Positions 1-9,342 of a stretch of DNA of 64,000 bases are shown here, one piece after another. A program made the translations under genes and the position numbers. The notes below the pieces were generated by a model. The model had not been told where the DNA came from. It worked only from the letters and a program-made list of their open reading frames with translations, and ran no database searches. Source of the DNA: Streptacidiphilus sp. ASG 303 (GTDB lineage: Bacteria; Actinomycetota; Actinomycetes; Streptomycetales; Streptomycetaceae); assembly GCF_020991365.1 (NCBI RefSeq), contig NZ_JAJLRA010000004.1, positions 186,001 to 250,000 of the forward strand. Reading direction: 5' to 3'. Numbering within the stretch: position 1 is the stretch's first letter; every line of letters begins with the position of its first letter.

Positions 1-1
1 G

Positions 2-535
2 GGCGACGGCAGGCACTGGGCGGACCTGCGCGGCCTGCTGCTGCCCGCCCCGCGGCAGGCGGTCGGCCCGGCCGTCCCCGCCTCCGCCGGCCCCGCCGGG
101 AAGGAGTGCGCCGCCTTCGCAGCGCTCTTCGCCGACCCCGCGGCGATCGGCCGCTCGCTCCGGGAGGAGGCCTGCCGGCGCGGCACCGGCCGCAGCTGGA
201 CCACGGCCGCCGGCACCCGCACCGAGATCCGCCTGGTGGGCTTCGCCTCCGCCGACGAGGCGCAGGCCTTCCACGCCGTCGTCATCGAGGCGGAGCCCGC
301 GCGGGTGCGCGGCGGCATCGTCGACACCACCGACGACTTCACCGTCCCGCCCGGCACCAACCTGAACGCCGAGAGCCGCCACGAGGGCCCCGCGGGGAGG
401 CAGCGGACCACCGCCCGGGCCGCGTACCTGCGGTCCGGCGACACCGTCGGCGTCGTCCTCATGACGGACCCCCGGGGCGTGCCGGACACGGCGTTCCGCC
501 AGGTGGTCTCCGACCAGGCCGGCCTGCTCGGCTGA
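2..535 (+). CDS. Unidentified protein, C-terminal part (5' end outside window)
   Basis: An open frame enters from the left edge and ends at TGA 533-535, giving about 177 residues. The visible part starts GDGRHWADLRGLLLP and later has the segment TDDFTVPPGTNLNAESRH. No catalytic motif is recognisable. The frame shows normal Streptomyces third-position GC bias. No membrane segment is visible in this part; the N-terminus is missing, so a signal peptide cannot be judged. It is followed by a strong hairpin, so it is probably transcribed separately from the ABC genes downstream. Confidence 0.6.
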   Translation, partial: GDGRHWADLRGLLLPAPRQAVGPAVPASAGPAGKECAAFAALFADPAAIGRSLREEACRRGTGRSWTTAAGTRTEIRLVGFASADEAQAFHAVVIEAEPARVRGGIVDTTDDFTVPPGTNLNAESRHEGPAGRQRTTARAAYLRSGDTVGVVLMTDPRGVPDTAFRQVVSDQAGLLG

Positions 536-544
536 TCCGAGCCG

Positions 545-586
545 CGCCCCGCGGTGCCGACCCCTAGGGGACGGCACCGCGGGGCG
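545..586 (+). terminator. Strong hairpin terminator
   Basis: Perfect 14-bp arms (545-558 and 573-586) enclose a second small palindrome, CCCCTAGGGG at 561-570. It lies 10 bp after the stop of the preceding frame and about 75 bp before the ABC gene start. There is no T-run, as is usual in Streptomyces. Confidence 0.75.
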
Positions 587-660
587 TACGCCGCGAGGAC
601 CAGGGACGATCACCTTCCCAGCCCATGCCGGCACAGGCCCGGCGGCGCTAGGTTTCCCCC

Positions 661-1731
661 GTGTCGTCAGTCATCGCAACGGACAGCCTCACCAAGCGGT
701 TCCCGCGGGTCACCGCCCTCGACCGGCTCACCGTGGACGTGCAGCCCGGTGTCGTCGGCCTGGTCGGATCCAACGGCGCGGGCAAGTCCACGCTCATCAA
801 GATCCTGCTCGGCCTGGCGCCCGCCACCTCCGGGACCGCGCGCGTCCTCGGCCTGGACGTGGCGGCCGACGGTCCCGCCATCCGCGAGCGGGTGGGCTAC
901 ATGCCCGAGCACGACTGCCTGCCGCCGGACGTCTCGGCGACCGAGTTCGTGGTCCACATGGCCCGGATGTCCGGCCTGCCGGCCGCCGCCGCCCGCGAGC
1001 GCACCGCCGACACCCTGCGCCACGTCGGCCTCTACGAGGAGCGGTACCGGCCCGTCGGCGGCTACTCCACCGGCATGAAGCAGCGGGTGAAGCTGGCCCA
1101 GGCGCTGGTGCACGATCCGCAGCTGGTGCTGCTGGACGAGCCCACCAACGGCCTCGACCCGGTCGGCCGCGACGAGATGCTCGGCCTGATCCGCCGGATC
1201 CACACCGACTTCGGCATCTCCGTCCTGGTCACCTCGCACCTGCTGGGCGAGCTGGAGCGCACCTGCGACCACCTGGTCGTCATCGACGGCGGGCGGCTGC
1301 TGCGCTCCTCCTCCACGGCCTCCTTCACCGAGGCCACCCAGGTCCTGGCCGTCGAGGTCGCCGCCGACGACGGCTGGGCCGACCACGCCGGCCGTGCCGA
1401 CCGGGCCGGCCGGACCGCCGACCCCGAAGCCGCCGTGCGCGAGCACCTCGCCGCCGCCGGGCTCACCGTGCGGGCCGAGGGCGCCCCCGGGGAGCCGGGG
1501 GGCCGGATCACGCTGGTGGAGATCGAGGGCGACGGCACCTACGACACCGTCCGCGACGCCGTCGCGGGCCTCGGCCTCGGCCTGGTCCGCATGGAGCAGC
1601 GCCGCCACCGCGTCGTCGAGGTCTTCCACGACGGCGACACGGACGGCGGCGGCGGGCACGCCGCGGCCGTCCCGTCCGCAAGGACCGCAGCACCCACGGA
1701 AGGGGAGTCCGCAGATGCCGGTGCCGCCTGA
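661..1731 (+). CDS. ABC transporter ATP-binding protein (first exporter)
   Basis: This 356-residue ATPase energises an ABC-2 type exporter at the inner face of the membrane. Visible motifs are Walker A GSNGAGKST near residues 36-44, the signature STGMKQR near 136-142, Walker B LVLLDEPTNGLD near 156-167, and an H-loop in VTSHLLGE. About 130 extra residues after the nucleotide-binding domain carry a Gly/Ala-rich tail, longer than the usual 300-residue family length. The GTG start at 661 fits the domain start. Its 3' end overlaps the permease start by 17 bp, so the two are translationally coupled. The substrate cannot be told. Confidence 0.93.
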   Translation: MSSVIATDSLTKRFPRVTALDRLTVDVQPGVVGLVGSNGAGKSTLIKILLGLAPATSGTARVLGLDVAADGPAIRERVGYMPEHDCLPPDVSATEFVVHMARMSGLPAAAARERTADTLRHVGLYEERYRPVGGYSTGMKQRVKLAQALVHDPQLVLLDEPTNGLDPVGRDEMLGLIRRIHTDFGISVLVTSHLLGELERTCDHLVVIDGGRLLRSSSTASFTEATQVLAVEVAADDGWADHAGRADRAGRTADPEAAVREHLAAAGLTVRAEGAPGEPGGRITLVEIEGDGTYDTVRDAVAGLGLGLVRMEQRRHRVVEVFHDGDTDGGGGHAAAVPSARTAAPTEGESADAGAA

Positions 1732-2617
1732 GGCCGCGACCGCACCCCCGGGGACCGGGGTCATCCACGACATCGGCTACCGCCCCTACACCGGGCCGCG
1801 GCTCGGCCGCGCCCACGCCGCCCGCGCCCTCTTCGTGCAGAGCCTGCGCGCCTCCTACGGTCTCGGCCGCTCGGCGCGGTCCAAGGTGCTGCCGATGCTG
1901 CTGCTCGGCGCGATGTGCGCCCCGGCGCTGATCGTCGTCGCCCTCGCGGTCATGACCCGCCAGGACGAGCTGCCGGTCGACTACCCGGGCTACCTCGCCA
2001 ACACCAGCATCCTGACCGGCATCTTCCTCGCCGCGCAGGCCCCCGTGATGCTCTCCCGCGACCTGCGGTTCATGACGGTGCCGCTGTACTTCTCCCGGCC
2101 GCTCACCCGCACCGACTACGTCCGGGCCAAGACCGCGGCCATGACCGCCGCGCTGCTGGTCCTCACCGCGCTGCCGGTCGTGATCCTCTACGCGGGCGCG
2201 CTGCTGGCCGGCATGCCCGTCGGCCACAACACCGCCCACGCGCTGTACGGCCTCGGCACCGCGCTGCTCTACTCCGTGCTCTACGCCTCCGTCGGCCTGG
2301 TGGTCGCCGCCGCGACCCCGCGGCGCGGCTTCGGGGTGGCGGCGGTCATCGGCGTGCTGATCGTCTCCACCACGGTGGCCGGCATCACCTGGGCCCTGCT
2401 CGACGGGCCCGGCGGCTCCGGCGGTGCCGACTGGGCCTCGCTGCTCTCCCCGTCCACCCTGGTCGACGCGCTGTCCGGCTGGGTCTTCCGGCTGCCGCAC
2501 CAGGACGGCCCGGGCTCGGTCTCCTCCGGGGCCGTGGGAGCCGCCGCCCTCCTCGAGTTCGCCGCCGTCGCCGCCGCCTGCCACCTGCTGCTGCTGCGCA
2601 GGTACCGGAAGTTCTGA
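1715..2617 (+). CDS. ABC-2 type permease (first exporter)
   Basis: A 300-residue integral membrane protein with about six hydrophobic segments, starting with a cytoplasmic stretch containing IHDIGYRPYTGPRLGR, as seen in Streptomyces ABC-2 permeases. The ATG at 1715 lies inside the end of the upstream ATPase gene, with AAGGGGAG about 12 bases before it. It is the membrane partner of the ATPase at 661-1731. Confidence in the class is high, but the transported molecule is unknown. Confidence 0.9.
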   Translation: MPVPPEAATAPPGTGVIHDIGYRPYTGPRLGRAHAARALFVQSLRASYGLGRSARSKVLPMLLLGAMCAPALIVVALAVMTRQDELPVDYPGYLANTSILTGIFLAAQAPVMLSRDLRFMTVPLYFSRPLTRTDYVRAKTAAMTAALLVLTALPVVILYAGALLAGMPVGHNTAHALYGLGTALLYSVLYASVGLVVAAATPRRGFGVAAVIGVLIVSTTVAGITWALLDGPGGSGGADWASLLSPSTLVDALSGWVFRLPHQDGPGSVSSGAVGAAALLEFAAVAAACHLLLLRRYRKF

Positions 2618-2635
2618 CAGGGAGTCAGCCACCTC

Positions 2636-3553
2636 ATGGCCACCATCAGCATCGACGGCGTCTCCCGCTGGTTCGGCAACGTCGTCGCCGTCAACGACGT
2701 CTCGCTCACCGTGGGCCCCGGCATCACCGGGCTCCTCGGCCCCAACGGCGCGGGCAAGTCCACCCTCATCCACATGATGAGCGGCTTCCTGCCGCCCTCC
2801 GCCGGCTCCGTCACCCTCGACGGGCAGCCCGTCTGGCGCAACCGCGAGGTCTACCGGCAGATCGGCCTCGTCCCCGAGCGGGAGGCGATGTACGACTTCC
2901 TCACCGGGCGCCAGTTCGTCGTCGCCAACGCCGAGCTGCACGGCCTGCCCGACCCCGGCGCCGCCGCCGCCCGCGCCCTGGCCACCGTGGAGATGGAGCA
3001 CGCGCAGGACCGGCGCACCGGCACCTACTCCAAGGGCATGAGGCAGCGGGTCAAGATGGCGTCCGCGCTGGTCCACGACCCCGCGGTGCTCCTCCTCGAC
3101 GAGCCGTTCAACGGCATGGACCCCCGCCAGCGCCTCCACCTCATGGAGCTGCTGCGCCGCTTCGGTGCCGAGGGCCGCACCGTCCTCTTCTCCTCCCACA
3201 TCCTGGAGGAGGTCGAGCAGCTCGCCCGCCACATCGAGGTCGTGGTCGCCGGCCGGCACGCCGCCTCCGGCGACTTCCGCCGCATCCGCCGCCTGATGAC
3301 CGACCGCCCCCACCGCTACCTGGTCCGCTCCAGCGACGACCGCGCGCTCGCCGCGGCCCTGATCGCCGACGCCTCCACGGCCGGCGTCGAGGTCGACCTG
3401 CAGGAGGGGGCGCTGCGGGTCCAGGCCGTCGACTTCCACCGCTTCACCCGGCTGCTGCCGCGCGTCGCGGCGGAGGCCGGCATCCGGCTGTACACCGTCT
3501 CCCCGGCCGACGAGTCGCTGGAGAGCGTCTTCTCCTACCTCGTCTCCGCCTGA
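2636..3553 (+). CDS. ABC transporter ATP-binding protein (second exporter)
   Basis: A 305-residue ATPase with Walker A GPNGAGKST (about residues 37-45), signature YSKGMRQR, Walker B VLLLDEPFNGMD and H-loop SSHILEEVE. It has the normal length for DrrA-like exporter ATPases. It starts 18 bp after the first permease, so the four genes form one operon with two ATPases and two permeases. Either they form one heteromeric exporter or two related pumps; the sequence does not decide this. Confidence 0.93.
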   Translation: MATISIDGVSRWFGNVVAVNDVSLTVGPGITGLLGPNGAGKSTLIHMMSGFLPPSAGSVTLDGQPVWRNREVYRQIGLVPEREAMYDFLTGRQFVVANAELHGLPDPGAAAARALATVEMEHAQDRRTGTYSKGMRQRVKMASALVHDPAVLLLDEPFNGMDPRQRLHLMELLRRFGAEGRTVLFSSHILEEVEQLARHIEVVVAGRHAASGDFRRIRRLMTDRPHRYLVRSSDDRALAAALIADASTAGVEVDLQEGALRVQAVDFHRFTRLLPRVAAEAGIRLYTVSPADESLESVFSYLVSA

Positions 3554-3619
3554 GGCCCGGACACCCCCGCCCCGGACCCCGGCCCCCGACCTCCGTCCGG
3601 GCACCGCCCGCCGGGCGCC

Positions 3620-3675
3620 GAACGCCGCACACAGAACGCCGCACACAGAACGCCGCACACGGGACGCCGCACACC
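3620..3675 (+). repeat. Four tandem 14-bp units upstream of second permease
   Basis: The unit GAACGCCGCACACA occurs at 3620-3633 and 3634-3647 exactly, then with small changes at 3648-3661 and 3662-3675. It fills the gap between the second ATPase and its permease, 38 bp before the permease start. It could change the spacing or RNA structure between the two genes, or be neutral. Confidence 0.85.
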
Positions 3676-3712
3676 GGCCGACCGCCACCGGACCAGGGAA
3701 AGGCCCACCACC

Positions 3713-4429
3713 GTGAACCCGACCGTCGCCAGGCTGACCGTACACGGCCTGCTCGGCCGCCGCCGCGGCCTGCTGCTGCTGGTCGTCCCCGCGCTGCTCC
3801 TGCTCCTCGCCGTGCTGGTGCGCGCCACCAAGGGGCAGGACCACGACATCGCCGTGCAGCTCCTCGGGGGCCTCGCCCTCGGCACCCTCGTCCCGCTGCT
3901 CGGCCTGATCTCCGGCACCGGCGCGATCTCCTCCGAGATCGACGACGGCTCCATCGTCTACCTGCTGGCCAAGCCGGAGCCGCGCTGGAGGATCACCGTC
4001 ACCAAGCTGGCCGTCGCGGTCGGCTGCACCGCCGTCTTCGCCGCCCTGCCGACGCTCCTCGCCGGCCTCGTGCTGTACGGCACCGCCGACGGCCTGGCCG
4101 TCGCCTACGCCCTGGGCGCGCTGGCCGCCGGCACCGCCTACAGCGCCCTCTTCCTGCTCCTGGGCACCCTCACCCGGCACGCCGTGGTCGCGGGCCTGAT
4201 GTACTGCCTGGTCTGGGAGAGCCTGGTGGGCAACTTCGTCCACGGCGCCCGCACCCTCTCCGTCCAGCAGTGGGGCCTGGCGCTGGCCCGGGCCGCCGCC
4301 GACCCGGGCGCCGTCACCGCCGACGTCCCCCTCTCCGCCGCCGTCCCGCTGCTGGTCCTCGTCACCCTGGCCGCCACCGCCGCCGCGGCGGTGCGCCTGG
4401 CGGGCCTCACCCTCGCGGGCGAGGAGTAG
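3713..4429 (+). CDS. ABC-2 type permease (second exporter)
   Basis: A 238-residue membrane protein with about six transmembrane segments. The N-terminus has the arrangement RLTVHGLLGRRRG followed by a Leu/Val-rich helix, and the loop SSEIDDGSIVYLLAKP is typical of ABC-2 permeases, where the element is remodelled in pairs with an ATPase. The GTG at 3713 is preceded by AGGGAAAGG. It is separated from its ATPase by 159 bp containing tandem repeats, more than the tight spacing elsewhere in the operon. Confidence 0.88.
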   Translation: MNPTVARLTVHGLLGRRRGLLLLVVPALLLLLAVLVRATKGQDHDIAVQLLGGLALGTLVPLLGLISGTGAISSEIDDGSIVYLLAKPEPRWRITVTKLAVAVGCTAVFAALPTLLAGLVLYGTADGLAVAYALGALAAGTAYSALFLLLGTLTRHAVVAGLMYCLVWESLVGNFVHGARTLSVQQWGLALARAAADPGAVTADVPLSAAVPLLVLVTLAATAAAAVRLAGLTLAGEE

Positions 4430-4453
4430 CCCCGGCGCCGGTACCGGCCGGGC

Positions 4454-5851
4454 CTATCCCAGCACCCGGTCGCGGCCCGCGCCGAAGCCGGCCGCGGCGG
4501 CCACCGCGCACAGCGCCAGCATCAGCCCCAGCGGGACCGTCCAGCCGCCCGTCGCCTGCCGCAGCGCGCCCGCCGCCACCGGCCCGGCCGCCGCCACCAG
4601 GTAGCCCACCGTCTGCGTCATCCCCGACAGCCGGGCCGCCACCGCGGCGCCCCGCGCCCGCAGCACGATGAAGGAGAGCCCCAGGCCCAGCGAGCCGCCC
4701 TGCGCCACGCCGATGAGCAGCGCCCACAGCCACGCCCCGGCCGCGGGGGCCGCGAGCAGGCCGGCGATCCCGGCCGCGTTGAGCGACGCCATGGCGACCG
4801 CCAGCCCGCGCTGGCTGCGCATCCGCCCCGCCGCCAGCGGCACCAGGAAGGCGCCCGCCACCTGCACCAGGTTGCTGGACGCGAAGACCAGGCCCGCCTC
4901 GCCGCGGTCCATGCCCCCGTCCGCCAGGATGGTCGGCATCCACGCCACCAGCGAGTACACCAGCAGCGACGAGATCCCCATGAAGACGCTGACCTGCCAC
5001 GCGGTGCGGGACCGCCACACACCCGCCGACGGTGCGGCGGCGGGGACGGCGGAGGCACCAGCGGCGGGGACGGCGGCGGGGACGGCGGCCCGCGGTACGG
5101 ATCCGCGCCCCTCCGGACCGGCGGACCGGCCCCGCGCCAGCTGCGGCAGCCACCCGGCCGCCGCCACCAGGGCCAGGACCGACCAGGAGCCCAGCGACGC
5201 CCGCCAGCCGCCGAGCGCGTGCTCCAGCGGCACCGACACCGCCGCCGCCAGCGTCGCACCCACCAGCATCGCGGTGGAGTACACCCCGGTCATCGCCGCG
5301 GCCCGCTCCGGGAACTCACGCTTGATCAGCCCCGGCATCGCCACGTTGAGCACCGAGATCGCCACCCCGATCACCACGCAGCCCGCGTAGAGGGCCGCCA
5401 CCGCGGGCAGCACCCGCAGCAGCACCCCCGCCGCCAGCAGCAGGACGGCGCCCAGCACCACCCGCTCGGTGCCGTGCCGCCGCACCAGCCGGGGCGTCAG
5501 CGGGGCACCCGCCCCCTGGAACAGCACCGGGACGGCCGTGACCAGTCCGCTCGCCGCCGACGACAGGCCCAGACCGCGCTGCAGTTCGGCGGCCATCGGG
5601 GAGACGGCGGCCAGGCAGGCGCGCATGTTCAGCGCCACCAGCACGATGCCGGCGAGCAGCAGCCCGGTGCGGGCCGGGCCGCTCCGGGCGGCCCCGGCCA
5701 GGGCCGACCGGCCCGGCGCCCGCCGGGCGCGGTCGGCACCGGGCCGCCGCGCGTCCGGGCCGGTGCCGGGCCGCCGCGCGTCCGGGCCGGTGCCGGGCCG
5801 GAGCGCCGCTCGGGACGGCGGCTGGGGCCGGGGGGATTCGGTGGCGGGCAT
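4454..5851 (-). CDS. MFS transporter, CynX/NimT type
   Basis: A 465-residue major facilitator of the cyanate/nitroimidazole (CynX/NimT) group, with about 12 membrane segments and the early segment VALNMRACLAAVSPM that is typical of the group. The first 60 residues are hydrophilic and contain the repeated peptide GTGPDARRP, encoded by a 27-bp tandem repeat at 5741-5794. The ATG at 5851 follows GAGGAG. The gene lies 180 bp downstream of a FadR-type regulator on the same strand, which probably controls it. The substrate is unknown; a small organic anion is likely from the family. Confidence 0.88.
   Translation of the reverse strand: MPATESPRPQPPSRAALRPGTGPDARRPGTGPDARRPGADRARRAPGRSALAGAARSGPARTGLLLAGIVLVALNMRACLAAVSPMAAELQRGLGLSSAASGLVTAVPVLFQGAGAPLTPRLVRRHGTERVVLGAVLLLAAGVLLRVLPAVAALYAGCVVIGVAISVLNVAMPGLIKREFPERAAAMTGVYSTAMLVGATLAAAVSVPLEHALGGWRASLGSWSVLALVAAAGWLPQLARGRSAGPEGRGSVPRAAVPAAVPAAGASAVPAAAPSAGVWRSRTAWQVSVFMGISSLLVYSLVAWMPTILADGGMDRGEAGLVFASSNLVQVAGAFLVPLAAGRMRSQRGLAVAMASLNAAGIAGLLAAPAAGAWLWALLIGVAQGGSLGLGLSFIVLRARGAAVAARLSGMTQTVGYLVAAAGPVAAGALRQATGGWTVPLGLMLALCAVAAAAGFGAGRDRVLG
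5741..5794. repeat. 27-bp tandem repeat inside MFS gene
   Basis: Two exact 27-bp copies (5741-5767 and 5768-5794) duplicate nine codons in the hydrophilic N-terminus of the MFS transporter. The unit is a multiple of three, so copy number can change without breaking the frame. Confidence 0.9.
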
Positions 5852-6031
5852 GGCGGGCTGCGCTCCTCTCGGTGCGTGCCGGGGCGGCCGGGCGCGCGGG
5901 GCGGCACGCCGGCAGGGGCACGGAAGGACGGACGGGGGGGGACGGACGGGGGGACGGCGGGACGACGGGGCAGGGCCGACGCCGCGTGGCGGAGGCCCCC
6001 GGCCCGGTCGGGGAGGGGAGGGGCGGCGCCG

Positions 6032-6769
6032 CTACTTGCGGGCGGCGTTCTCGGCGAGCAGCTGCTCGACCGCCGCCGTCGGCTCCGCCAGCAGGGCCCG
6101 GCAGGCCGCCTCGGCCCGCTCGGGGTCGCCGCTCTCGATCGCGTCCACCAGGGCGGCGTGGGTGTCCACGGCCACCTCGGGCATCTCGTGGTCGCCGAAG
6201 GCCGTCCGCATCGACTCCCGCACCGAGTCGCCGAAGTACCGGTAGACCTCGGCCAGCGCCGGGTTGTGCGCGGCCTCCACCACCGCGGTGTGGAACTCCA
6301 GGTCGTGCTCGACCGTCTCCCCGCGCCCCGTCCGGTCCGGGTGCGCCGCCAGGACCGCGGCCTCGGCGGCGAGGGCGGCCCGCATCCGGGAGACGTCCGC
6401 GGGGGTGTGCCGCAGGGCGGCGAGCCGGGCGGCCTCCACCTCCAGGGCGCGCCGCACCTCCAGCACGTCGCGGACCCCGGACCGCTGCACGCCGCGCAGC
6501 ACCGACGCCGGGTCGCTGGTGGAGCGGACGAAGGTGCCCTCGCCCTGCCGGGAGACCAGCATCCCGGCGTGCACCAGGACCCGGACGGCCTCGCGCACCG
6601 TGTTGCGGCCGACCTGGAGCTGCTCGGCGAGCTCGTGCTCGGTGGGGATGCGGTCGCCGACCCGCCAGGCACCGGCGGCCAGCTGCCCGCGGAGCTGCTC
6701 GATGGCGGCGTCGACCAGCGAGCGGCGCCCGGCCGCCCGCAGGGTGCCTCCGGTCCCGGCCTCTCCCAC
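6032..6769 (-). CDS. FadR-subfamily GntR transcriptional regulator
   Basis: A 245-residue regulator. Residues about 15-82 form the winged helix-turn-helix (IPTEHELAEQLQVGRNTVRE), and residues about 95-230 form an all-helical FCD ligand domain with the expected metal-site histidines (EHDLEFHTAVVEAAHN, and DTHAALVDAI). Such domains bind small carboxylates through a metal ion. The GTG at 6769 has AGGAGGT at a good distance. It stands upstream of the CynX/NimT transporter on the same strand, suggesting control of that uptake or efflux gene. Confidence 0.9.
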   Translation of the reverse strand: MGEAGTGGTLRAAGRRSLVDAAIEQLRGQLAAGAWRVGDRIPTEHELAEQLQVGRNTVREAVRVLVHAGMLVSRQGEGTFVRSTSDPASVLRGVQRSGVRDVLEVRRALEVEAARLAALRHTPADVSRMRAALAAEAAVLAAHPDRTGRGETVEHDLEFHTAVVEAAHNPALAEVYRYFGDSVRESMRTAFGDHEMPEVAVDTHAALVDAIESGDPERAEAACRALLAEPTAAVEQLLAENAARK

Positions 6770-6790
6770 GGCGCGTCCACCTCCTGTCGC

Positions 6791-6838
6791 TGCCCGGTCG
6801 TCCTGCTGCCCGGTCGTCCTGCTGCCCGGTCATCCTAC
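6791..6838. repeat. Three 16-bp tandem repeats upstream of the FadR-type gene
   Basis: TGCCCGGTCGTCCTGC occurs twice exactly (6791-6806, 6807-6822) and once with two changes (6823-6838). The array begins 22 bp before the regulator start, where promoter or operator sequences are expected. Direct repeats like this could be operator sites for autoregulation, although FadR-type operators are normally palindromic. Confidence 0.85.
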
Positions 6839-7018
6839 AACCATCGCCGACCTGGGCCTTCCGCCACCCCGGGCCTCAGCCGGCCCGCGCCTCGGTCGGC
6901 CCGGGCTTCGGGCAGCCGCGGGCCCGTGGGAGGGGACCCGGGACCGCGGGGGACGGCGGGGCCCTGCCGGACGGTGCGCGCGGCCCCCGTGCGGCGCGGC
7001 GGCCGCACGGCCGCCGGG

Positions 7019-7909
7019 TCACCCGGCGGGGAAGAGCCGCTCCAGGACCAGCGCCACGCCGTCCTCGTCGTGGGAGGCGGTGACCTCGTCGGCGGCCGCA
7101 CGCAGCTCCGGGTGCGCCCCCGCCACCGCCACGCCGCGGGCGGCCCAGCGGAGCACCGGCACGTCGGCGGGCGTGCCGCCGAAGGCGATCGTCCCGGCGG
7201 CGGTGCGGCCCAGGCGGCGGGCGGCGATGGACAGGCCGGTCGCCCTGGTGAGGCCGAGCGGCAGCAGCTCCACGACGCCCTCGCCCGCCGTCGCCACGCC
7301 CACCAGGCCGCCGACGACCGAGCGGGCCGCCTCCGCCAGGGCGTCGTCGTCCATGCGGGGGTGCTGGACGCACAGCCTGCCGAGCGGGGCGTCCCACAGG
7401 CCGTCGCGCCCGTCCAGCCGGGTCGTCGGCAGGCCGGCGACGCGCATCCCGTAGCCGGGGCCGGCCAGCACCACGCCGTCCGGGCCGTCCTGGTGGGCGG
7501 CCACGGCCAGCGGGCCGACCTCGGCCTCGAGCTCGGCCAGGGCGGCCGGCGCCAGCCGCCGGTCCAGGGTGACCGAGGTGAGCAGGCGGTGCGCGCCGGC
7601 GTCGTACACCTGCGCGCCCTGCCCGCACACCGCGAGCCCGGTGTGGCCGACGGCGTCCAGGACCGGCCGGGCCAGCGGGGCCGGGCGGCCGGTGACCACC
7701 ACGTGCACCGCGCCGGCGGCGGCCGCCGCCGCCAGTGCGGCGGCGGTGCGCCCGGAGACCGTCCCGTCGCTCCTCAGCAGCGCCCCGTCGAGGTCGGTGG
7801 CGACCAGCCCGTAGGCGGGCGCCGCCGCCTCCCGCGCGGGGGCGGAGTCCTCCCGCGCGCCGGGCACGGCGGGCTCGCCGTGCAGGGTTCCGTCGGGGGC
7901 GGACGTCAC
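7019..7909 (-). CDS. Cof-like HAD-superfamily protein with altered catalytic motifs
   Basis: A 296-residue HAD-fold protein. Motif I is intact ([14 protein letters not shown], both Asp). The Lys of motif III, usually in a segment like SKATGL, is replaced in LGLTRATGL. Motif IV, normally GDxxND, reads FGGTPADVP, losing the first metal Asp and the Asn. Cof-like members are sugar-phosphate or nucleotide phosphatases; here activity may be reduced or lost. The GTG start overlaps the serS stop as GTGA, so it is coupled to serS. Confidence 0.85.
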   Translation of the reverse strand: MTSAPDGTLHGEPAVPGAREDSAPAREAAAPAYGLVATDLDGALLRSDGTVSGRTAAALAAAAAAGAVHVVVTGRPAPLARPVLDAVGHTGLAVCGQGAQVYDAGAHRLLTSVTLDRRLAPAALAELEAEVGPLAVAAHQDGPDGVVLAGPGYGMRVAGLPTTRLDGRDGLWDAPLGRLCVQHPRMDDDALAEAARSVVGGLVGVATAGEGVVELLPLGLTRATGLSIAARRLGRTAAGTIAFGGTPADVPVLRWAARGVAVAGAHPELRAAADEVTASHDEDGVALVLERLFPAG

Positions 7910-9183
7910 CGGGCGACCGGCTCCAGCACCTCGCGGCCTCCCAGGAACGGCCGCAGCGCCTTGGGGACCACCACCGAGCCGTCGGCCTGCTGGTGGTTCT
8001 CCAGGATCGCCACGATGGTGCGCGGGACCGCGACCAGGGTGCCGTTGAGCGTCGCCAGCGGGCGGACGCCGCCCTCGCCGCGCATCCGGATGGAGAGGCG
8101 GCGCGACTGGTACTCGGTGGTGTTGGAGGTCGAGGTGACCTCGCGGTACTTGCCCTGGGTGGGGACCCACGCCTCGATGTCGAACTTGCGGGCCGCCGAG
8201 GCGCCCAGGTCGCCGGAGGCGACGTCGATCACCCGGTACGGGACCTCCAGCGCGTTGAGGAAGTCCTTCTCCCACTGCAGCAGGCGGCGGTGCTCGGCCT
8301 CCGCCTCCTCCGGCGTGGTGTAGACGAACATCTCCACCTTGTCGAACTGGTGGACCCGGATGATGCCGCGGGTGTCCTTGCCGTAGGTGCCGGCCTCGCG
8401 GCGGAAGCACGGCGAGAAGCCCGCGTACCGCAGCGGCAGCCGGTCCGCGTCGATGATCTCGTCCATGTGGTACCCGGCCAGCGGCACCTCGGACGTGCCG
8501 ACCAGGTAGAAGTCGTCCTGCTCCAGGCGGAAGACGTTCTCGGCGGCCTGGCCGAGGAAGCCGGTGCCCTCCATGGCGCGCGGCTTGACCAGGGCGGGGG
8601 TGAGCATGGGGGTGAAGCCCGCCTCCACGGCCTGGGCGATCGCCATGTTCACCAGGGCCAGCTCCAGCAGGGCGCCGACGCCGGTCAGGTAGTAGAAGCG
8701 CGAGCCGGAGACCTTGGCGGCCCGCTCGGTGTCGATGGCGCCGAGGATCCGGCCCAGCTCCACGTGGTCGCGCGCCTCGAAGCCCTCGGCGGCGAAGTCG
8801 CGCGGGGTGCCGATCTCCTCCAGGGTGACGAAGTCCTCCTCGCCGCCGACCGGTGCGCCGGGGTCGATGAGGTTGGCGAGCGAGCCCAGCAGGCGCTCGG
8901 CCTCCTCGCGGGCCTCGCCCTGCTCGGCGTCGGCGGCCTTGACCTCGGCGGCCAGCGCGGAGGCGCGCCTCAGCAGCTCGGCCTTCTCCTCGCCCTGGGC
9001 CTTGCGGATCAGGTTGCCGATGCTCTTCTGCTCGCTGCGCAGCTCGTCGAAGCGGCTGCCGGAGGACCTGCGCCGCTCGTCGGCGGCGAGGAGGGCGTCG
9101 ACGAGGCCGACGTCCTCGCCACGGGCGCGCTGCGAGGCGCGCACTCGGTCGGGGTCCTCACGGAGCAGGCGAAGGTCAATCAC
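7906..9183 (-). CDS. serS: Seryl-tRNA synthetase
   Basis: Charges tRNA-Ser with serine in the cytoplasm. It has 425 residues, the usual length. The N-terminal coiled-coil arm (about residues 1-105) binds the long variable arm of tRNA-Ser. Class II motif 2 is at [17 protein letters not shown] and motif 3 at [18 protein letters not shown]. The GTG start at 9183 ([10 protein letters not shown]) matches the conserved N-terminus; longer in-frame upstream sequence has no conserved content. Its leader runs into the DnaA-box cluster. Confidence 0.97.
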   Translation of the reverse strand: MIDLRLLREDPDRVRASQRARGEDVGLVDALLAADERRRSSGSRFDELRSEQKSIGNLIRKAQGEEKAELLRRASALAAEVKAADAEQGEAREEAERLLGSLANLIDPGAPVGGEEDFVTLEEIGTPRDFAAEGFEARDHVELGRILGAIDTERAAKVSGSRFYYLTGVGALLELALVNMAIAQAVEAGFTPMLTPALVKPRAMEGTGFLGQAAENVFRLEQDDFYLVGTSEVPLAGYHMDEIIDADRLPLRYAGFSPCFRREAGTYGKDTRGIIRVHQFDKVEMFVYTTPEEAEAEHRRLLQWEKDFLNALEVPYRVIDVASGDLGASAARKFDIEAWVPTQGKYREVTSTSNTTEYQSRRLSIRMRGEGGVRPLATLNGTLVAVPRTIVAILENHQQADGSVVVPKALRPFLGGREVLEPVAR

Positions 9184-9342
9184 ACGCGCAAGCCTACCGG
9201 GGCCGCGGGCCGCCGGGCGTCCGCCTTTTCGACGCGGCGGCCGCGGGGAGTGCGGGTGCCCCCGTGTACGGATGCGACCGTTCCGGTGACCCCGGGGAGA
9301 TCCTTTGTCGCTTTCGGCCCTGTTTTCTTCATCCGGGTGCGC

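Noticed and set aside
1508-4243. Minus-strand open frame of 911 codons across the ABC genes
   Set aside because: It lies opposite four well-supported genes. Long open frames on the other strand are an effect of high GC at codon position three.
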